This document shows positions 21,219-33,000 of a DNA stretch of 64,000 nt, one piece after another. The stretch covers positions 2,525,964 through 2,589,963 of the forward strand of contig NC_037258.1 of NCBI RefSeq assembly GCF_000002425.4, read 5' to 3'. The position numbers were made by a program, and so were the translations under genes. The DNA comes from Physcomitrium patens. Its lineage: Eukaryota > Streptophyta > Bryopsida > Funariales > Funariaceae. The notes under the pieces are model-generated. The model saw nothing but the letters and a program-made list of their open reading frames with translations, searched no databases and had not been told where the DNA came from. Within the stretch, counting starts at the first letter, position 1; each line of letters starts with the position of its first letter.

Positions 21219-22682
21219 ATGGTTGACACTGAGGTAAGGAGGCTTTCCGCTACTGCAGCTGCTTCCGATTGATCTTCCTTCGTATTTGTAAAGTTTAAAC
21301 TCTGATGTGTGCTCATCTTTGGGTTCCAGAAAGGTCAATCGTGGACCAGAATTGAGTGCACCTAGAGTAGCTAAATTGTTTATGTTATTGAGTCCATTTA
21401 TGAATTTGTTTCTTTTGTTAATGAGAGGTTGGTATTCTCCTCGTGTCTATTGCCCGTAGATATCATTGTGTGTTCAATCATGTGCAGATTTGTTACACTG
21501 GAGGTCCTCAACCACCATGGCTGGACAAGAACGCTTGGTACATTCCTGTGCAAGTTCCCAAAGAGCAAGTCGATCGAATGCCAGTGAGTAAAATCGCCTC
21601 ATATTCTACCGATTTTTGAAAATGAATTCATCAAATACCCATTTCTGCATGCCGCATCTCGCAGTTTGAAAGATGTCTTTGTTGACGTCTCGTCAAATCT
21701 GAAACTGATATAATTTGGTGGGTTTGAAGGTTGGGCTGGGCTTGAACGTTTTTACTGAAACTTATCTTATCTTATACCATTCAATTGTAGAGTAGAGCGT
21801 TTACCCTCAATTTCTGGCTTGTACAGAGAATCGCATTGCATAAAGTTGAGCTCAAAGTGCACATGTGTTGCACCAAATGTGCGGAGATAGTGGCTGAAGA
21901 AATCAGATACTTGGGCGGTAAGTTCGAAAGATTCCTGTCTCATGGATCGTTTTTCTTTTGAGTGTCCAATTCATGTCAACGCGAAGAATTAACGAGTCGC
22001 CAGCGTAGAACTGATCTCTCGTGTGAGTGTATATTGAGAGTAGGATGGCAAACGTAAAACGTCCATGTGAAACGTCCCGGTCTAAACATTGCTTTTGTGT
22101 CGATGATGTTTTGCAGGAGTTTTTAATGTGGAAGTTGACCAGAAGAACTCGAAGGTGACCGTAACTGGAAGACCAGACCCAGATCGAGTGCTGAAGAGAG
22201 CAAGGAAGGTGGACAAGCACGCATCGTTCTGGCCAAAACCTCCACCCCCTGCAGTGGAGAAGGTCAAGGTTGAAGAAAAGAAGGAAGAGAAGAAAGAGGA
22301 GAAGAAGGAAGAAAAAAAAGAAGCGAAGAAGGAAGAAAAGGAGGAAAAGAAGGAAGAGAAAAAAGAAGAAAAGAAGGAAGAAAAGAAGGAAGAAAAAAAA
22401 GAAGAGAAAAAGGAAGAGAAAAAAGAAGAAAAGAAGGAAGAAAAGAAGGAAGAGAAGAAAGAAGCAAAGAAGGATGAAGCACCGCAAGGTCCCGCTGTGT
22501 CACATATGCAGTACCCTCCGCCCTATTCCACTTATGAAACCTATGGATACCCTTCGCATGGCCTCGACTACAGACCGAGCCAATCTTACACGCCTCTCTA
22601 CCCCGACTATCATATGGGCTATGGCCCACAAATTCCCTACTACAATCCTTTCTACCTCAAACACGTCAAGATAGAATATTAA
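21219..22682 (+). CDS. HMA-domain protein with Lys/Glu-rich tract
   Basis: Four exons with GT/AG borders and intact frame: 21219-21233, 21488-21583, 21827-21917, 22117-22682 (255 codons plus stop). Residues 1-5 are MVDTE. Residues 6-37 are a Pro/Trp-containing lead with GGPQPPWLDKNAWYIP. Residues ~43-105 form a heavy-metal-associated fold, with metal motif M50-C-C52-T-K-C55 (MxCxxC) and the strands EVDQKNSKVTVTG. Residues ~120-187 are an almost pure KKEE repeat. Residues ~188-255 are Tyr/Pro-rich and end HVKIEY. In plant HIPP proteins a similar layout ends in an isoprenylated CaaX box, which is absent here. It probably binds metal ions through the two cysteines; its partner and location are unknown. 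Confidence 0.88.
21234..21487 (+). other. Intron 1 of the HMA gene
   Basis: Begins gtaagg after codon 5 and ends tgtgcag before the ATT TGT codons. Phase 0. Introns 2 (21584-21826) and 3 (21918-22116) start gtgagt and gtaagt and end gtacag and ttgcag. Lengths of 199-254 bp are short, as in bryophytes. Confidence 0.85.
22272..22478 (+). repeat. Polypurine coding tract (GAA/AAG repeats)
   Basis: About 200 bp of almost unbroken A and G on the coding strand, built from AAGAAGGAAGAG-type 12-bp units that encode KKEE. Such tracts vary in length by slippage and can form triplex structures. Long ORFs called on the other strand or in other frames here are artefacts of composition. Confidence 0.85.
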
Positions 22683-24950
22683 TCGGGCAGTTCTGAATAA
22701 GCATGTCTGTTCGTGTGCGAAGCATTCATGTGTTGTGTTTGATTCTGAGACGAGGATAGTGTAAATTCAATTAGATTGCGTAGCTTGCTTACCAGGTTCA
22801 ATTTGAAGTCAATGGTGCGATCAGAGCTAGGCTTGAACACAAAAGAGGATTTACAGGTTAACACTTCCATTTTCGCTTTACAAGAAAGCCATAGTCTCAA
22901 GCCGTTGTTTGGAGTTGGTGCAGTGCAGGTAGGGAATAGAGAGCTACTCACGTGCAGTCATAGCCCCACTACAAACCAAGTAAGGTGTGGTTCATTGTGA
23001 ATAATTTTCAACAAAGCCCTTCCAGGAGCTGTGTGGCAAGGAGTCTACTCTAATCAAAAGCTCTTGAAGTTGGTTTTGTTTTCAATTTATGGTTGCTCAA
23101 ATCCCTTACAGTTGAATTTGATTAAACTTTAGCATTAGGTACAACCTCTATGCATCGTTCACGCGTATGTCCAGTTGAATGACTGTAATGGTAATTTACG
23201 GCATGTTTGTTGTCCCTTCCGACCTGATTCTGAACTCAGAGCTCAGATATTGCCAGGCACACATGCAAATGTACACAATGTCGTGGATGCAACTCTCTGT
23301 GAAGCCCCTAAAAAGTTGTGGCTCGTCCTACAAAGTTACGCAGTACGTGGTGCTAATTCTTGTGAAGGAATCACGGAAAGACATTATCTTTATGTTCGAG
23401 ATGGAACATCCCTGTAGTTGTGCTGTCATTTTCCTTTGAGAACTACCTAAAAATTCGTTTTCTACATCACTCTCCCGTTCTTTCTGTAGAAAACTGAGCG
23501 ATGGAATCTGTATTCAACATCAATATGCGTTGGATAGACGGACTGAACAGTATTTTCATAGGTTTGTCAATTTCCTAAAGATTCACTTGTTTTGTGGATT
23601 GACAACCTCATGTGTGTTCTATGCATCAGGACTCTATTGAATGTGGGTGAAAAGTAAAATTTTCAGCTAAAAGTGGTAGAGACAAGATCTCGAACAAGAC
23701 TAGTTGAAGATGCTCTTTCAACGTGGCTTATTCGAGAGCTTGTCTTCACCAATTAAAGCTAAGTTGAAGAAGCTAAGTTGAAGTTCAGCTAAGTGGTTAT
23801 CTTCGAACCCAGTTAAAGAAACTGGTCGTTGATTTCTGTGCTCACTGTTGAAGAAGCGTTGGCATAGAGAGCCTGATCACCGGATGTTGAGAATCTCTAC
23901 TGCACTATAAGGTTAAGCTCTGAAGCAATCAAATCAGAAGCTGCGAAGGTAATGGCTTTTACGTTGAATCCTGCAACCATATCTTTCTGTTTCCTGATCT
24001 CATCATAAACCGCTGTTCATACTCAAAGACTGCCTAGTGCTCACACAAGAATAACCTACTGTGAGAGTGTAGATTGACCAAGGTTGCCAGCCACAAGGAG
24101 TATGATGGTCGCAGTGACGTTTTCCAGGTAACTTCTGCTCGTGTTTTTGTGGATACTTGCTCAAAGTGCCATATAGTGTACACCAGAATGAGAATTATTC
24201 GAGCCAATAAGTTACGTAGAAACATTGAAGATGTGCTCAATGTTCTTGAGGCTGGTTGAACATTTTCAGCAAGCTATCTCTCAATTAGCCGAACCAGTCC
24301 TCAGCATGTAGAGCAACTTCCGTTAGGCATTTAAGCTTATTTCCCAGAACAGTATGACACGCAAGTAGAACATATCCTTCATTACCGAAACCCACACAAC
24401 ATTCTCTAGTGTGTGAAGAACCCACGTATTTAGGATAATGTGCATCACTTTCTTTGATAACATTCACGTAACATTCTTTTTTTTGATAGAATTCACACAA
24501 CAACCTTGCGATCTAGAGAGGGTCAATAGCATTCACTGCTCTTACATGTGACTACAAGAGGCATGGACTGTAACGAACAAGGAGAGGCTCCAACCACACT
24601 CCAGTGGTTGAGAACAAAGTTGAAGATTCCGTTTCTTTCATTTCAAGAGTGTGTTGTCAGCAGTCCAAGATTTTTTTTTAGTGGTTTGTACAGAAGATCA
24701 TGTTGTGCGTTGGCCCTAGCGCTGTACTTTTGAAAAGTTTCATTTAATGACTAGATCCACACACTTCCATGTAACGTTGCGCAATGGAACTCAGTCCATG
24801 AGGACTTTTAGTGGAACAAAACAGCACAAGATGTGGCAAACATGAACATTCTCCAAGGTTCATTCCGCAGGATGTTTTCCTCTTTGATATTTTAAACATT
24901 CTGATGCTGTGTTGAGCTCTTGAGTACACGAATTAACATGTTTGTGAATA
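22683..24950. other. Downstream of HMA gene; no firm gene
   Basis: Moderate GC content. 22683-23170 is probably 3' untranslated and intergenic sequence. ORFs at 23179-23439 (plus, 86 codons, ending VKESRKDIIFMFEMEHPCSC) and 24074-24259 (plus, 61 codons, RMRIIRANKLRRNIEDVLNV) look mildly protein-like, but lack domains and splice support. Confidence 0.3.
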
Positions 24951-25024
24951 TATTGATAATTTCAAAAATTTATATAGAACCGATCAAAAAATCACACAAG
25001 TTCATTTAAGAAAAGAAAAAAATT

Positions 25025-25025
<1 letters not shown>

Positions 25026-25062
<37 letters not shown>
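25026..25062. repeat. (GATA)n microsatellite
   Basis: About nine perfect tagata/gata units. It lies in an AT-rich stretch (24950-27800) in which I see no gene. An (AT)n run follows near 25113-25143. Confidence 0.95.
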
Positions 25063-25063
<1 letters not shown>

Positions 25064-25109
25064 TGATTATATTTTAACAATTAAAAAAATATTTTCCTAT
25101 GATAACATG

Positions 25110-25147
<38 letters not shown>

Positions 25148-25630
25148 ATTTATAATAGAAAAACATTCACAAAAAAATTACTTTTTATAAAATTATTACA
25201 GCGTAAAGTAAGGATTTTTGACAGTAAAATTATACAAATGATTTGAATAAAAATTAAGAAAAACATCACATATAGATTTATTATACAATTCATTAAACCT
25301 CATTATGCATACATTGAATATACAGAATAATTATGCTTTTAAATAATATAATTTTTTATTTTAATATTAGCTTTTATTATTTTATGCTGTTAATTTGTTA
25401 TATAATATTGGAAATTATTTGATTTTTCTTTTTATTTTGCACATACCTCAATTGTATGTTTTTTTTCTAATCTTTTCACATGTTGTTTGTAAAATAATAT
25501 TTTATTTATATTTATTTGATTATAATTAGATATGAATATGATATTTTAATTAATGTGCAATTTAAGTATGTGTTTTTTAATTCATTTGAATATAAATAAT
25601 ATTAACCATGAAAAAAATATTTTTGTAGGA

Positions 25631-25631
<1 letters not shown>

Positions 25632-25671
<40 letters not shown>

Positions 25672-25696
25672 AGAGAGAGAGAGAGAGAGAGAGAGA
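25632..25696. repeat. Compound (AT)n-(GTAT)n-(AG)n microsatellite
   Basis: Three simple repeats abut one another. The 62-codon ORF spanning it (25553-25741) is low-complexity and not a gene. Confidence 0.95.
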
Positions 25697-25699
25697 TGT

Positions 25700-28070
25700 A
25701 TACTCATAATTTTTGAATATTTTAGAATTAAATTTTATTAGTATTTTTTATACATTTTATTATTTTTTATTTCATTGATTTGGGTCTTTTGCATTAAATA
25801 TTGTAGTTTTCAATTTTTTGAGAGATCTTAGTTTTTCATTCTTAAGCACATGTTATACTCATGTAGGAACATGTTTTTTATTTTTAAATTATTTTCTTCT
25901 TATATAATCACATATTTTTATTTTTAATCATGCATTCAATTTTTATATTTTTATTTTTACCAATGTGATTAGTTACTAATGAATATTAAAATTTTCATAT
26001 AAATTTTGTTGACTCAAATAAATTGTTTGATTCAAATAATTTATAAGATTCAGATAATTCATAAGATTCAGATAAATTTCTAATTTTTTGTATAATTATG
26101 TTTAATTAGAGATTGTACTTGTGTAGAATTTACAATGAAGTAAGATTATTTCCAAGTTCAATAGATGATCATTGGTAATAGATTGGTTGATATTTTAATT
26201 AATACATGTATGTACACATTGTACATATGTAAAAAAAAAAAAAAAACAACAGATTTGCTTTCTTCTCAACAAAAAAGTAGAAGTTGTCATCCAAGAAGAG
26301 ATTAAAAAAAAAAGACTTGTCACATTTTTATTTAAGATATTTTGGATCTAGTTTCAAAGAATAAATTTTAGGTAGTAAAGCTACAAATATCGCCCATTAA
26401 TGTAATTAGTATACTATGCTAATCAAATAAATATTTTTATTTTTTATTTTTATTCAAATGGCATAAAACATATGAATATAAATGTGATTTTTGATACGTA
26501 TTTACAATGTTAATTTTCTCTTTGATATGTTTATAGTTTTAAATATTAAAAGTATTTATACTTAATATTTTGTGTGTAATACATTTGATATAGTGGTACT
26601 ATATTTCTATTCTAAAATTTTCTTCCTTTACTTTTTCCTCAACTGTATGAAGTTTCTTCAATGCTTTTATTAATAAGTACATAAAAAATTAATCAAATTA
26701 AACTATCTTTCAACAGGTCACATTTTTTAAAAGACAGAAAAGCTTTTGGATAGTTAAGAACATAGATGCCAATGTAGCAGAACAATTAAATTTTCTCTCC
26801 TCTATTTTGACAAATACTGGGTATACCCATTGCTATGGATAAGAAATCACTTAAGAATTCCATAGAAATCTTATTAATTGTAAGAGGAATTTACAAATAG
26901 GAGAACAAATCTGAAAATATTTACAAACAGGGGAACAAAATCAAAATAGTTACAAATAAGGTAATACTTTTTGTTTGCTTGCTTTATTTGTTGACAATTT
27001 GTACAGTAGTCTAGCAAAAAGATTTGCTAGTGAACAATGCAACACACCACTTTTTTGAGTTCAACGACTGATTGTTGATTGCTCTACAAATTCCTTTAAA
27101 ACATAACTTCTGCGCAAGAAAACATTCCAAAGAGCTGTCAATTTCGAACTTGAAATAGTTACAATTGTACAAAACCTTTCAAAAATGTTGTGCAATTTCG
27201 TTTTTTGCAAATGAATTCCTATGAAGAAAATGTTTTTTTTAATAACCATAACTCTGCCAAACACAGTCAAGTTCATGCTCCATTAAATTCCCCTCCTTAT
27301 AAACTGCATACAGAATAGCATGATTAATTCACGCATAGATATTATACTATACACCCAAGCTCATAAATCTGCCCCATCAAAATGAATTATAGTTCAGAAA
27401 ACTATGCTTTTGGCATTCTCCATCAATCAAAGCCACATGTACACTTCATGTAAGTCAGAAAATTTATTATTATTTTTAAATGAAAGAAAAGGGAATCTTT
27501 TTTTCTTCTGTTCATCCATATCTTCAACTAGTCCTAAACTCCAGCTTCCAATGATGAGGAAAACTATTTAGAGCTCATTATGTCCCTACCATGATATGTT
27601 CACTTCTCCTGGATTCTGATGTTTATTTTAGATTTTATTTTGTATAATTTAAAAAAGTTTAGAAAAACCCTAAAGAGACAAGAAAAGTAGACCTTGATTT
27701 CATGGGCCCTGTGAGAACAGTTGTTGGTCACTGTGGTTTCATTTTTAACTAGCAAATCCCTTTCCATGGCACAAGGAGAATAATGCCTTCAATGGCTATT
27801 TCTAACCTTCTTTTGTTCTCTTGTGGATGGGCAACAGCTCAAATTTTCATGCTGTCTACTTTGTGAGGATGAGAAAATCTGCTGGTTTATGATGAGGACT
27901 TACAATTATATCCCTCTGAAATCAAAAATATATTACTATCAAGCCACAAAAACCATGTCTCCTTTACTTCAGAAGCAGGTGGAGCATTATAGGCAACCTG
28001 TTAATGAACTGGTCCCACTCACATCAACATGTGGAGAAGCCTGCCTCAGCCTTGAAAGCTTTGAAACTCA
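25700..28070. other. AT-rich intergenic sequence
   Basis: No domain-bearing ORF. Composition becomes less AT-rich after ~27050. ORFs at 27061-27276 (minus) and 27823-28089 (plus) have no recognised features, and the latter runs into the exon-like segment on the opposite strand. Confidence 0.4.
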
Positions 28071-28075
28071 CCATT

Positions 28076-28209
28076 CTAAAGCAGGGTAGCTTCATTATCA
28101 TAGCACAAGACTGGGTCTAAACTGCCCTGTACATTGTAATTGTTGACTGGAGCATAACCAGTATTGGCTATGGTGTTCTTAATAGTATCATCAACATACA
28201 CCTCAGGGT
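28076..28209 (-). CDS. Terminal exon of an unrecognised gene
   Basis: On the minus strand a canonical acceptor (ctgtgcag, 28210-28217) is followed by an open frame of 44 codons to TAG at 28076-28078. It reads PEVYVDDTIKNTIANTGYAP, then VNNYNVQGSLDPVLCYDNEATLL. Composition and the acceptor argue for a real host exon. Upstream on the same strand, 28450-28502 reads LIWDPELPLTGRMSEK followed by a GT donor, a possible earlier exon. The rest of the gene is not visible, because copia sequence begins at 28644. It may be a gene fragment left by transposition. Confidence 0.4.
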
Positions 28210-28387
28210 CTGCACAGAGAAGGTGAACCATTCTCAGTTCAAATTAAACAAATTGTGGTTTGTGAATGGATATGAAACATTTCTCTTCACAACTTTGTTT
28301 ATTTTGAACCTAGAATTCAACAACCATTCTCAGTTCATAATAAAAAAAATTGTGAACAGACATGCAACTCCTGCTAAGTGGATCACA

Positions 28388-28596
28388 ATCCCAGATCAGT
28401 AAATTTCCTGCACTTCACAAAAGTTATGCTTCCAATGAACTAACTGAACCCATACCTTCTCAGACATGCGTCCAGTGAGAGGTAGTTCAGGATCCCAGAT
28501 CAGTAGCAGTCCTAGACTTGATAACATGGTTACACCCAATGACTGAGACTGAACCTACACCTTCTCATAGGGAAGCTCTTTGTCTGAGATGTCATC
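28388..28596. repeat. Tandem duplication, ~104-bp unit, diverged
   Basis: Two units start with atcccagatcagta (28388 and 28492). Both contain tgaacc(c/t)a(t/c)accttctca in the second half. The intervening parts differ, so the duplication is old. It covers the possible upstream exon at 28450-28502. Confidence 0.6.
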
Positions 28597-28643
28597 ACAT
28601 TTAAGTCTATTGCATGAGACCTGTAACACGTGGGTGGCATATC

Positions 28644-28783
28644 TGTTGGCATAACTCTCATGGATTAAAGGATTCACTCATCTATCTATCCAGCGTTAAC
28701 CTGATACTTTTGTGTATATATGTATCAGCCTGCTCCAGGTCTCCTTAGTTCAAAAAATTATCTTGTGTTATTCGATTCCCACA
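28644..28783 (+). repeat. 5' LTR of a plus-strand copia
   Basis: 140 bp from TGTTGGCATAAC to ATTCCCACA, with TG...CA ends, immediately followed by a perfect primer binding site. No second copy was found in the window, so the left end rests on the TG and on typical copia starts. Confidence 0.6.
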
Positions 28784-28795
28784 TGGTATCAGAGC
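28784..28795 (+). other. Primer binding site (initiator-Met tRNA)
   Basis: TGGTATCAGAGC, an exact match to the usual plant copia primer site complementary to the 3' end of initiator-Met tRNA. It lies directly after the LTR end at 28783. Confidence 0.85.
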
Positions 28796-28980
28796 AAGCT
28801 AGGTCCTGGATTATTTAGCTTTCTACTAGTTGCACAACAGTAGTTCTCCCAGGAGACAACTCCATAGGTATCACAGACTTTATTCTTGCACCTATTCAAT
28901 CTCTTCATTTTTTTATTTTTTATTTTTTTTTATTTTTGATCTACATAAATTCTCTCACCTTCTTGTTTATTGTTTTTCAA

Positions 28981-29590
28981 ATGGGCACTATAGATACTGT
29001 GGTCTCTAAGGAGGTCATGCTTGCAAGCCCAGCTAATTTTAGACTCTAGAAATCAACCTTACAAAGCATCTTCCTTTGGGAAGATCTTTGGGATGTGGTA
29101 GGTGAACGACTTCCTTTCAATGCACTACCGAATTAAGATGATACCATTTCTGGGACAACAATCTCATCTATGCAAGGACTTGACTCTATCAATATCGACA
29201 AACTTTCTACACTACTATCAACCGCTCCATTGACAACCACAAGCCGACATTAGCAAGACGCCAAATGATTTTGGCTCAAATGACGAAAAGCATCCTCCAT
29301 CATTGAATTCTCACTCCAACTTGAGTCATGTGTCTTTGTGGAGGATATCATAGATTTGCACATTGCTTGGACCAAGCTTGAGAATATATATATTGTATGA
29401 ATACTATTGCTGATACAATGGTTATGTTCAATAAATAGAAGTCATTGAGAATGCCAGACAATATGGATGTGATGACATTTATGACACACATTTATGACAT
29501 CTAGTGGAAATTAGTGTACATCTGCCATCTTCAAACTAACGTTGTTAAAATTCATGAGATACTTAGTTGCTTACTTGTGAGGAAAAAAAT
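28981..29590 (+). pseudogene. Copia gag remnant
   Basis: Starts ATG with MGTIDTVVSKEVMLASPANF and, after a stop in place of Trp, continues with QSIFLWEDLWDVVGERLPF (copia gag: xxLxxxDLWDxVxxG). Later blocks include the FVEDIIDLHIAWTKLE-like segment (usual AKEAWDxL) in broken frames. Decayed by stops and deletions. Confidence 0.7.
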
Positions 29591-29599
29591 TATTCTTTA

Positions 29600-29973
29600 A
29601 TTCAAATTATAATACAGTCTTACTTAAAAGTTCCTTGTAATTGGTGGTATAAAGTGAGACAAGAAATTATTAAGAACAAAAGAAGAACAAATACAAAACA
29701 AGGAAAAGAAATGTATTCAAGCAAATACTCACTCTAAAACTTAGTGAAAATTTATTCATTAGATTTTTATTTAATAAAAATTAAATTTAAATTTTAAAAA
29801 TATATTTTAAGATAGTTTATTTTATTTTATTTTCAATGACAAAAGAAACATGTAAATCCAATTTACTATGAGTAAGTTATGAAAGTTTAAAAATATTAAG
29901 TAAAAAATTAAATAAGTTAAGTGAAAATATTTTACCTCAAGGATAACTTGTTTTTAGATCAAGGTTTTTAATG

Positions 29974-29980
<7 letters not shown>
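29600..29980. other. AT-rich insertion between copia pieces
   Basis: No coding sequence recognised. It separates the gag remnant from the dispersed repeat at 29985-30290 and the later pol remnant. It ends in an (AT)n run at about 29979-30009. Confidence 0.4.
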
Positions 29981-29984
<4 letters not shown>

Positions 29985-30012
<28 letters not shown>

Positions 30013-30290
30013 AAAGGCCAATGTAGACATTAGTCTTAATATTAATCCTTAATACTCAATAATAAATAAAAATATTAAATTAATTAAGATAATTGTCTCT
30101 AAGACTTATTAAGACTCTATTTTTATAAAAAAAAATTAATAAGATTCTTGTATCTTATAAACATTGCTAAATTCTAATGAATATTTAGATCATCAAAAAA
30201 TTCTCTAATAATAATATTTTTATATTTAAATAACTAAAACTTATATTTTTAATAGTTCCATCAATTAAGATCTATTGGTGGAACTCACAC
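29985..30290. repeat. Dispersed repeat, copy B (partner at 600-875)
   Basis: Same blocks and order as copy A, ending ttggtggaactcaca. It lies between two parts of a plus-strand copia, so it may be an inserted LTR-like or MITE-like element. Terminal repeats were not resolved. Confidence 0.5.
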
Positions 30291-30429
30291 TATTACATTG
30301 CTTTAATTTATTAGCTTGTCAAAGCAAATACAAATGCAACATTCTTTCTTTCAAAGAATTTAGTGCTTGTCTACAAATAGAAGAGCATCACCTAATTCTT
30401 GAATGAAGTGATTTAAAAGAAGCTCTTAT

Positions 30430-31780
30430 TATGCACCTATATGATGCAATTCATCGTCAATATCAAATTCCACATCAATATTGTTCATATGGTCATACTT
30501 TTTGCTGCCAGGTAAATAACAATACTTTTCTATATACTCATTGTAGTTTGTGTGGACATACTTTCAAGTATTGTCTCATATTAACAACACTCTATACTGC
30601 ACGACTATTAAACTAAAAATTACCACATTGACCTCATGTTTCTGTAAATTACACATTCTTTCATATGCATACAACTAGAAATTATAATCCACAACCTCTT
30701 CATGATTCATTTAGTTCCAATATTAACAAATAGTCACCAACTTACAATGAATTTTATTTTAAATAATTGCTCAAGGTAACTCTTGATATGCTTATCCTAC
30801 AAGCCATTGATTCCAAATGGATCCTCAATTTAGGAGTTTTGGCTCATTTTTCTAATATTAAAAATTCATTTTAAAATTTAATTCCATCTCACTTGCCTTC
30901 TATGACTTTGGTCAAAGAAATGTACATATAATCAAAAGACATGGATCCACATATGTTTTCCTTCCTTTAGAAGAAATAAAAACCATTATAAATATCCAAT
31001 ATATTCTTGGTCTTCATTGCAACATCTTATCAATCAGCAAATTAATAGATGATGGACACATTATTATTTTTAATCACTCTTCTTGTGTTATTTTTACTAG
31101 ATCAAAGCTATATAAAGTGCTTGCTTTGAATCAATGAAATATACAGCTAGCCATTATAAACTTCTCAATTTTACTAATAACTATCAATTAGAAACAAAAA
31201 TTCTCTTACTTGCTTCAATAAAATTCAAATTCTTCTATTAATCTCTTCAACCTTTGGTAGCAATGCCATGGCTATGATAACTTTGATAGTGTACAAATAA
31301 TCACCCAATAAAAACTAGCTACTCATATTCCATCTTTTCTAGTATCTTCTCAACTATGTACAATTTGCCTTGCAAGCAATCAAACTTGTCAATAAATACT
31401 AAAGCTATTAACTCATTGTACTATAATTCTATTTGCCCTTATCCATGCCAACTTCTACATCCTTCTTTTGGTTCCATCAATAAATAAGTCTCAATATTTT
31501 TTATTCATTATTGATGATTATAACAGAATGTTTTGGATCTATTTCCTCAATTCAAAAGTCGGCACTCTTACCAAGTTTAAAATATCCCATTCTATAATCA
31601 AACATTAAAGTGGATATAAGATTCTTTGACTGCCTTTTTACAAAAGAAAGAATTTTATCAGCAACAATTTTATTGAATCTTTCAACATACATGAAATCAT
31701 CTATGACCTAACCACAAGTCATACCTCTTAGTAAAATGGAATTTCTGAGCATAAAGTCTAGAGAGTGATAAATAAAATGA
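30430..31780 (+). pseudogene. Copia zinc knuckle-protease-integrase remnant
   Basis: In order on the plus strand: a knuckle-like CSLCGHTFKYC (30431-30616); a protease region SKWILNLGVLAHFSN (usual WxLDSGAxxHM) near 30800; NIQYILGLHCNILSISKLI near 31000 (usual LxVPxLxxNLLSVxxL); a pre-integrase Leu-Trp-x-His trace near 31250; and integrase YFLLFIDDYNRMFWIYFLNSK at about 31490-31560 (usual YFLxFIDDxSRxxWVYxLK). The reading frame is broken many times and catalytic residues are lost. It is probably the continuation of the element starting at 28644. Confidence 0.75.
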
Positions 31781-32720
31781 AATCCATGTTATTAAGAAGA
31801 TGCATACTTACTTTTCTTTGAAAGAAGGCAAATTGTATTTTGATGCAATCTATAAACTATATGCCAACATAGTCCAATTAATATATCACAATCAAAGAAA
31901 TATTTATCAAAATCAAGCCTAGTTTAGCCTGTCTCTAAATCTTTGAATGCATTGTTTATATTTATCAAAGAAACTTTAATAAACTATCACCATAATCTAT
32001 TGTAGGTGTATATTTTGGCACAGATTTTGAGTCCAAGGCAGATTGGTTATAGATTCTAATTTCTTCTAAGGTTATCATTATTTATGATGTAATTTTTGAT
32101 AAATAATATTTTCTACTTATACTTGTAATGGAATTTGTTCTCTCCAATATTGCAATTTTTACTTCAACTATTTTTAATTCATTGAATAATAAATCTAATA
32201 ATTAGCCAATATTTTGAGATTATTCTATCCAAGAACCTTCTTTTTAATATCAAGATATTTCATTACAACAATTTTTTAATTAGTTTCTAAAATCTTCTTT
32301 GCCATAATCACTGCACCAATCTCTACTTTCTAATCACTCAACATTGAATCTTTTAACTTTGATAAATTTATATCATGAGAAGCTACTTACACTAGAAACA
32401 TAGTCCTTTTTATAAAGCCACTACTGATTATTTGGATTCTTGGCCATCATTGATTTGTTTGACAATTATGTATAATAGCCCAAAGAGATTGAAACATCTC
32501 ATCATTCAAAAGAACCATTGCGAATTTAATAGACCATGGAACGAAATAAATACATGCACCAATTGTCCGCATCATTTTGAGAGTCTTTTATTGGCCTATG
32601 CAAATTGCATGATTAAGTCTAAAGTTTTATAGAATGAAAATTGTAAGAACAAATTGGATAGAAGCTAAGGTAATGTTGATCTTAATAAAACCTTAGCTTG
32701 ATATTTTAGCAAAAAAGAAT
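31780..32720. other. Decayed sequence, no clear domain
   Basis: AT-rich, with an ORF at 32432-32632 (plus, 66 codons) that carries no recognisable copia block. It may be the eroded RT-RNase H end of the plus-strand copia, but I could not find a YVDD or RNase H signature. Confidence 0.3.
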
Positions 32721-32784
32721 ATTAATGCATAACAACCATGATAATAAAATCATCAAGTAAGATTCTGTCAAGACTCCATCCAAC

Positions 32785-33000
32785 ACTCATGCCGATTTCT
32801 AAGCGCTGAGTGTCCTGGAGTTGACTCCGGCCCAAGCGTAGCCGCGTCGTGCACACAGTGGTATCACGTGGGTCTGCCAGGATACAAGAAACGCATGTAA
32901 GACGCCAAATGGAGAGAGAAGTAGAAGAACTCTTGACTGAAATGGAAAGAGAACGACAGCAGGGGCCCCCAGACACCGCGTTCACAACGTAACACACCGG
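32785..33000. repeat. GC-rich dispersed repeat island, copy 1
   Basis: A ~215-bp GC-rich block in AT-rich surroundings. Its first ~95 bp align with 49951-50045: tcatgccg, ttc.(a/g)agcgctg, then an identical ggagttgactccggcccaag-cgtagcc block, cgtcgt.cacaca.tggtatcacg and tctgccag. TGGTATCACG after a cacac(a) resembles an LTR end plus primer site, so it may be an LTR boundary, but this is uncertain. Confidence 0.6.

Noticed and set aside
22270..22674. Lys/Arg-rich and Leu/Phe-rich long ORFs across the purine tract in other frames and strand
   Set aside because: They are produced by the AAGAAGGAAGAG repeat. Only the frame joined to the HMA exons has splice support and a metal-binding motif.
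25553..25741. 62-codon ORF with YIYIYIY and RERERER
   Set aside because: Translation of (AT)n and (AG)n microsatellites.
32432..32632. 66-codon ORF as the RNase H end of the plus-strand copia
   Set aside because: None of the expected RNase H blocks could be recognised, so the assignment was left open.
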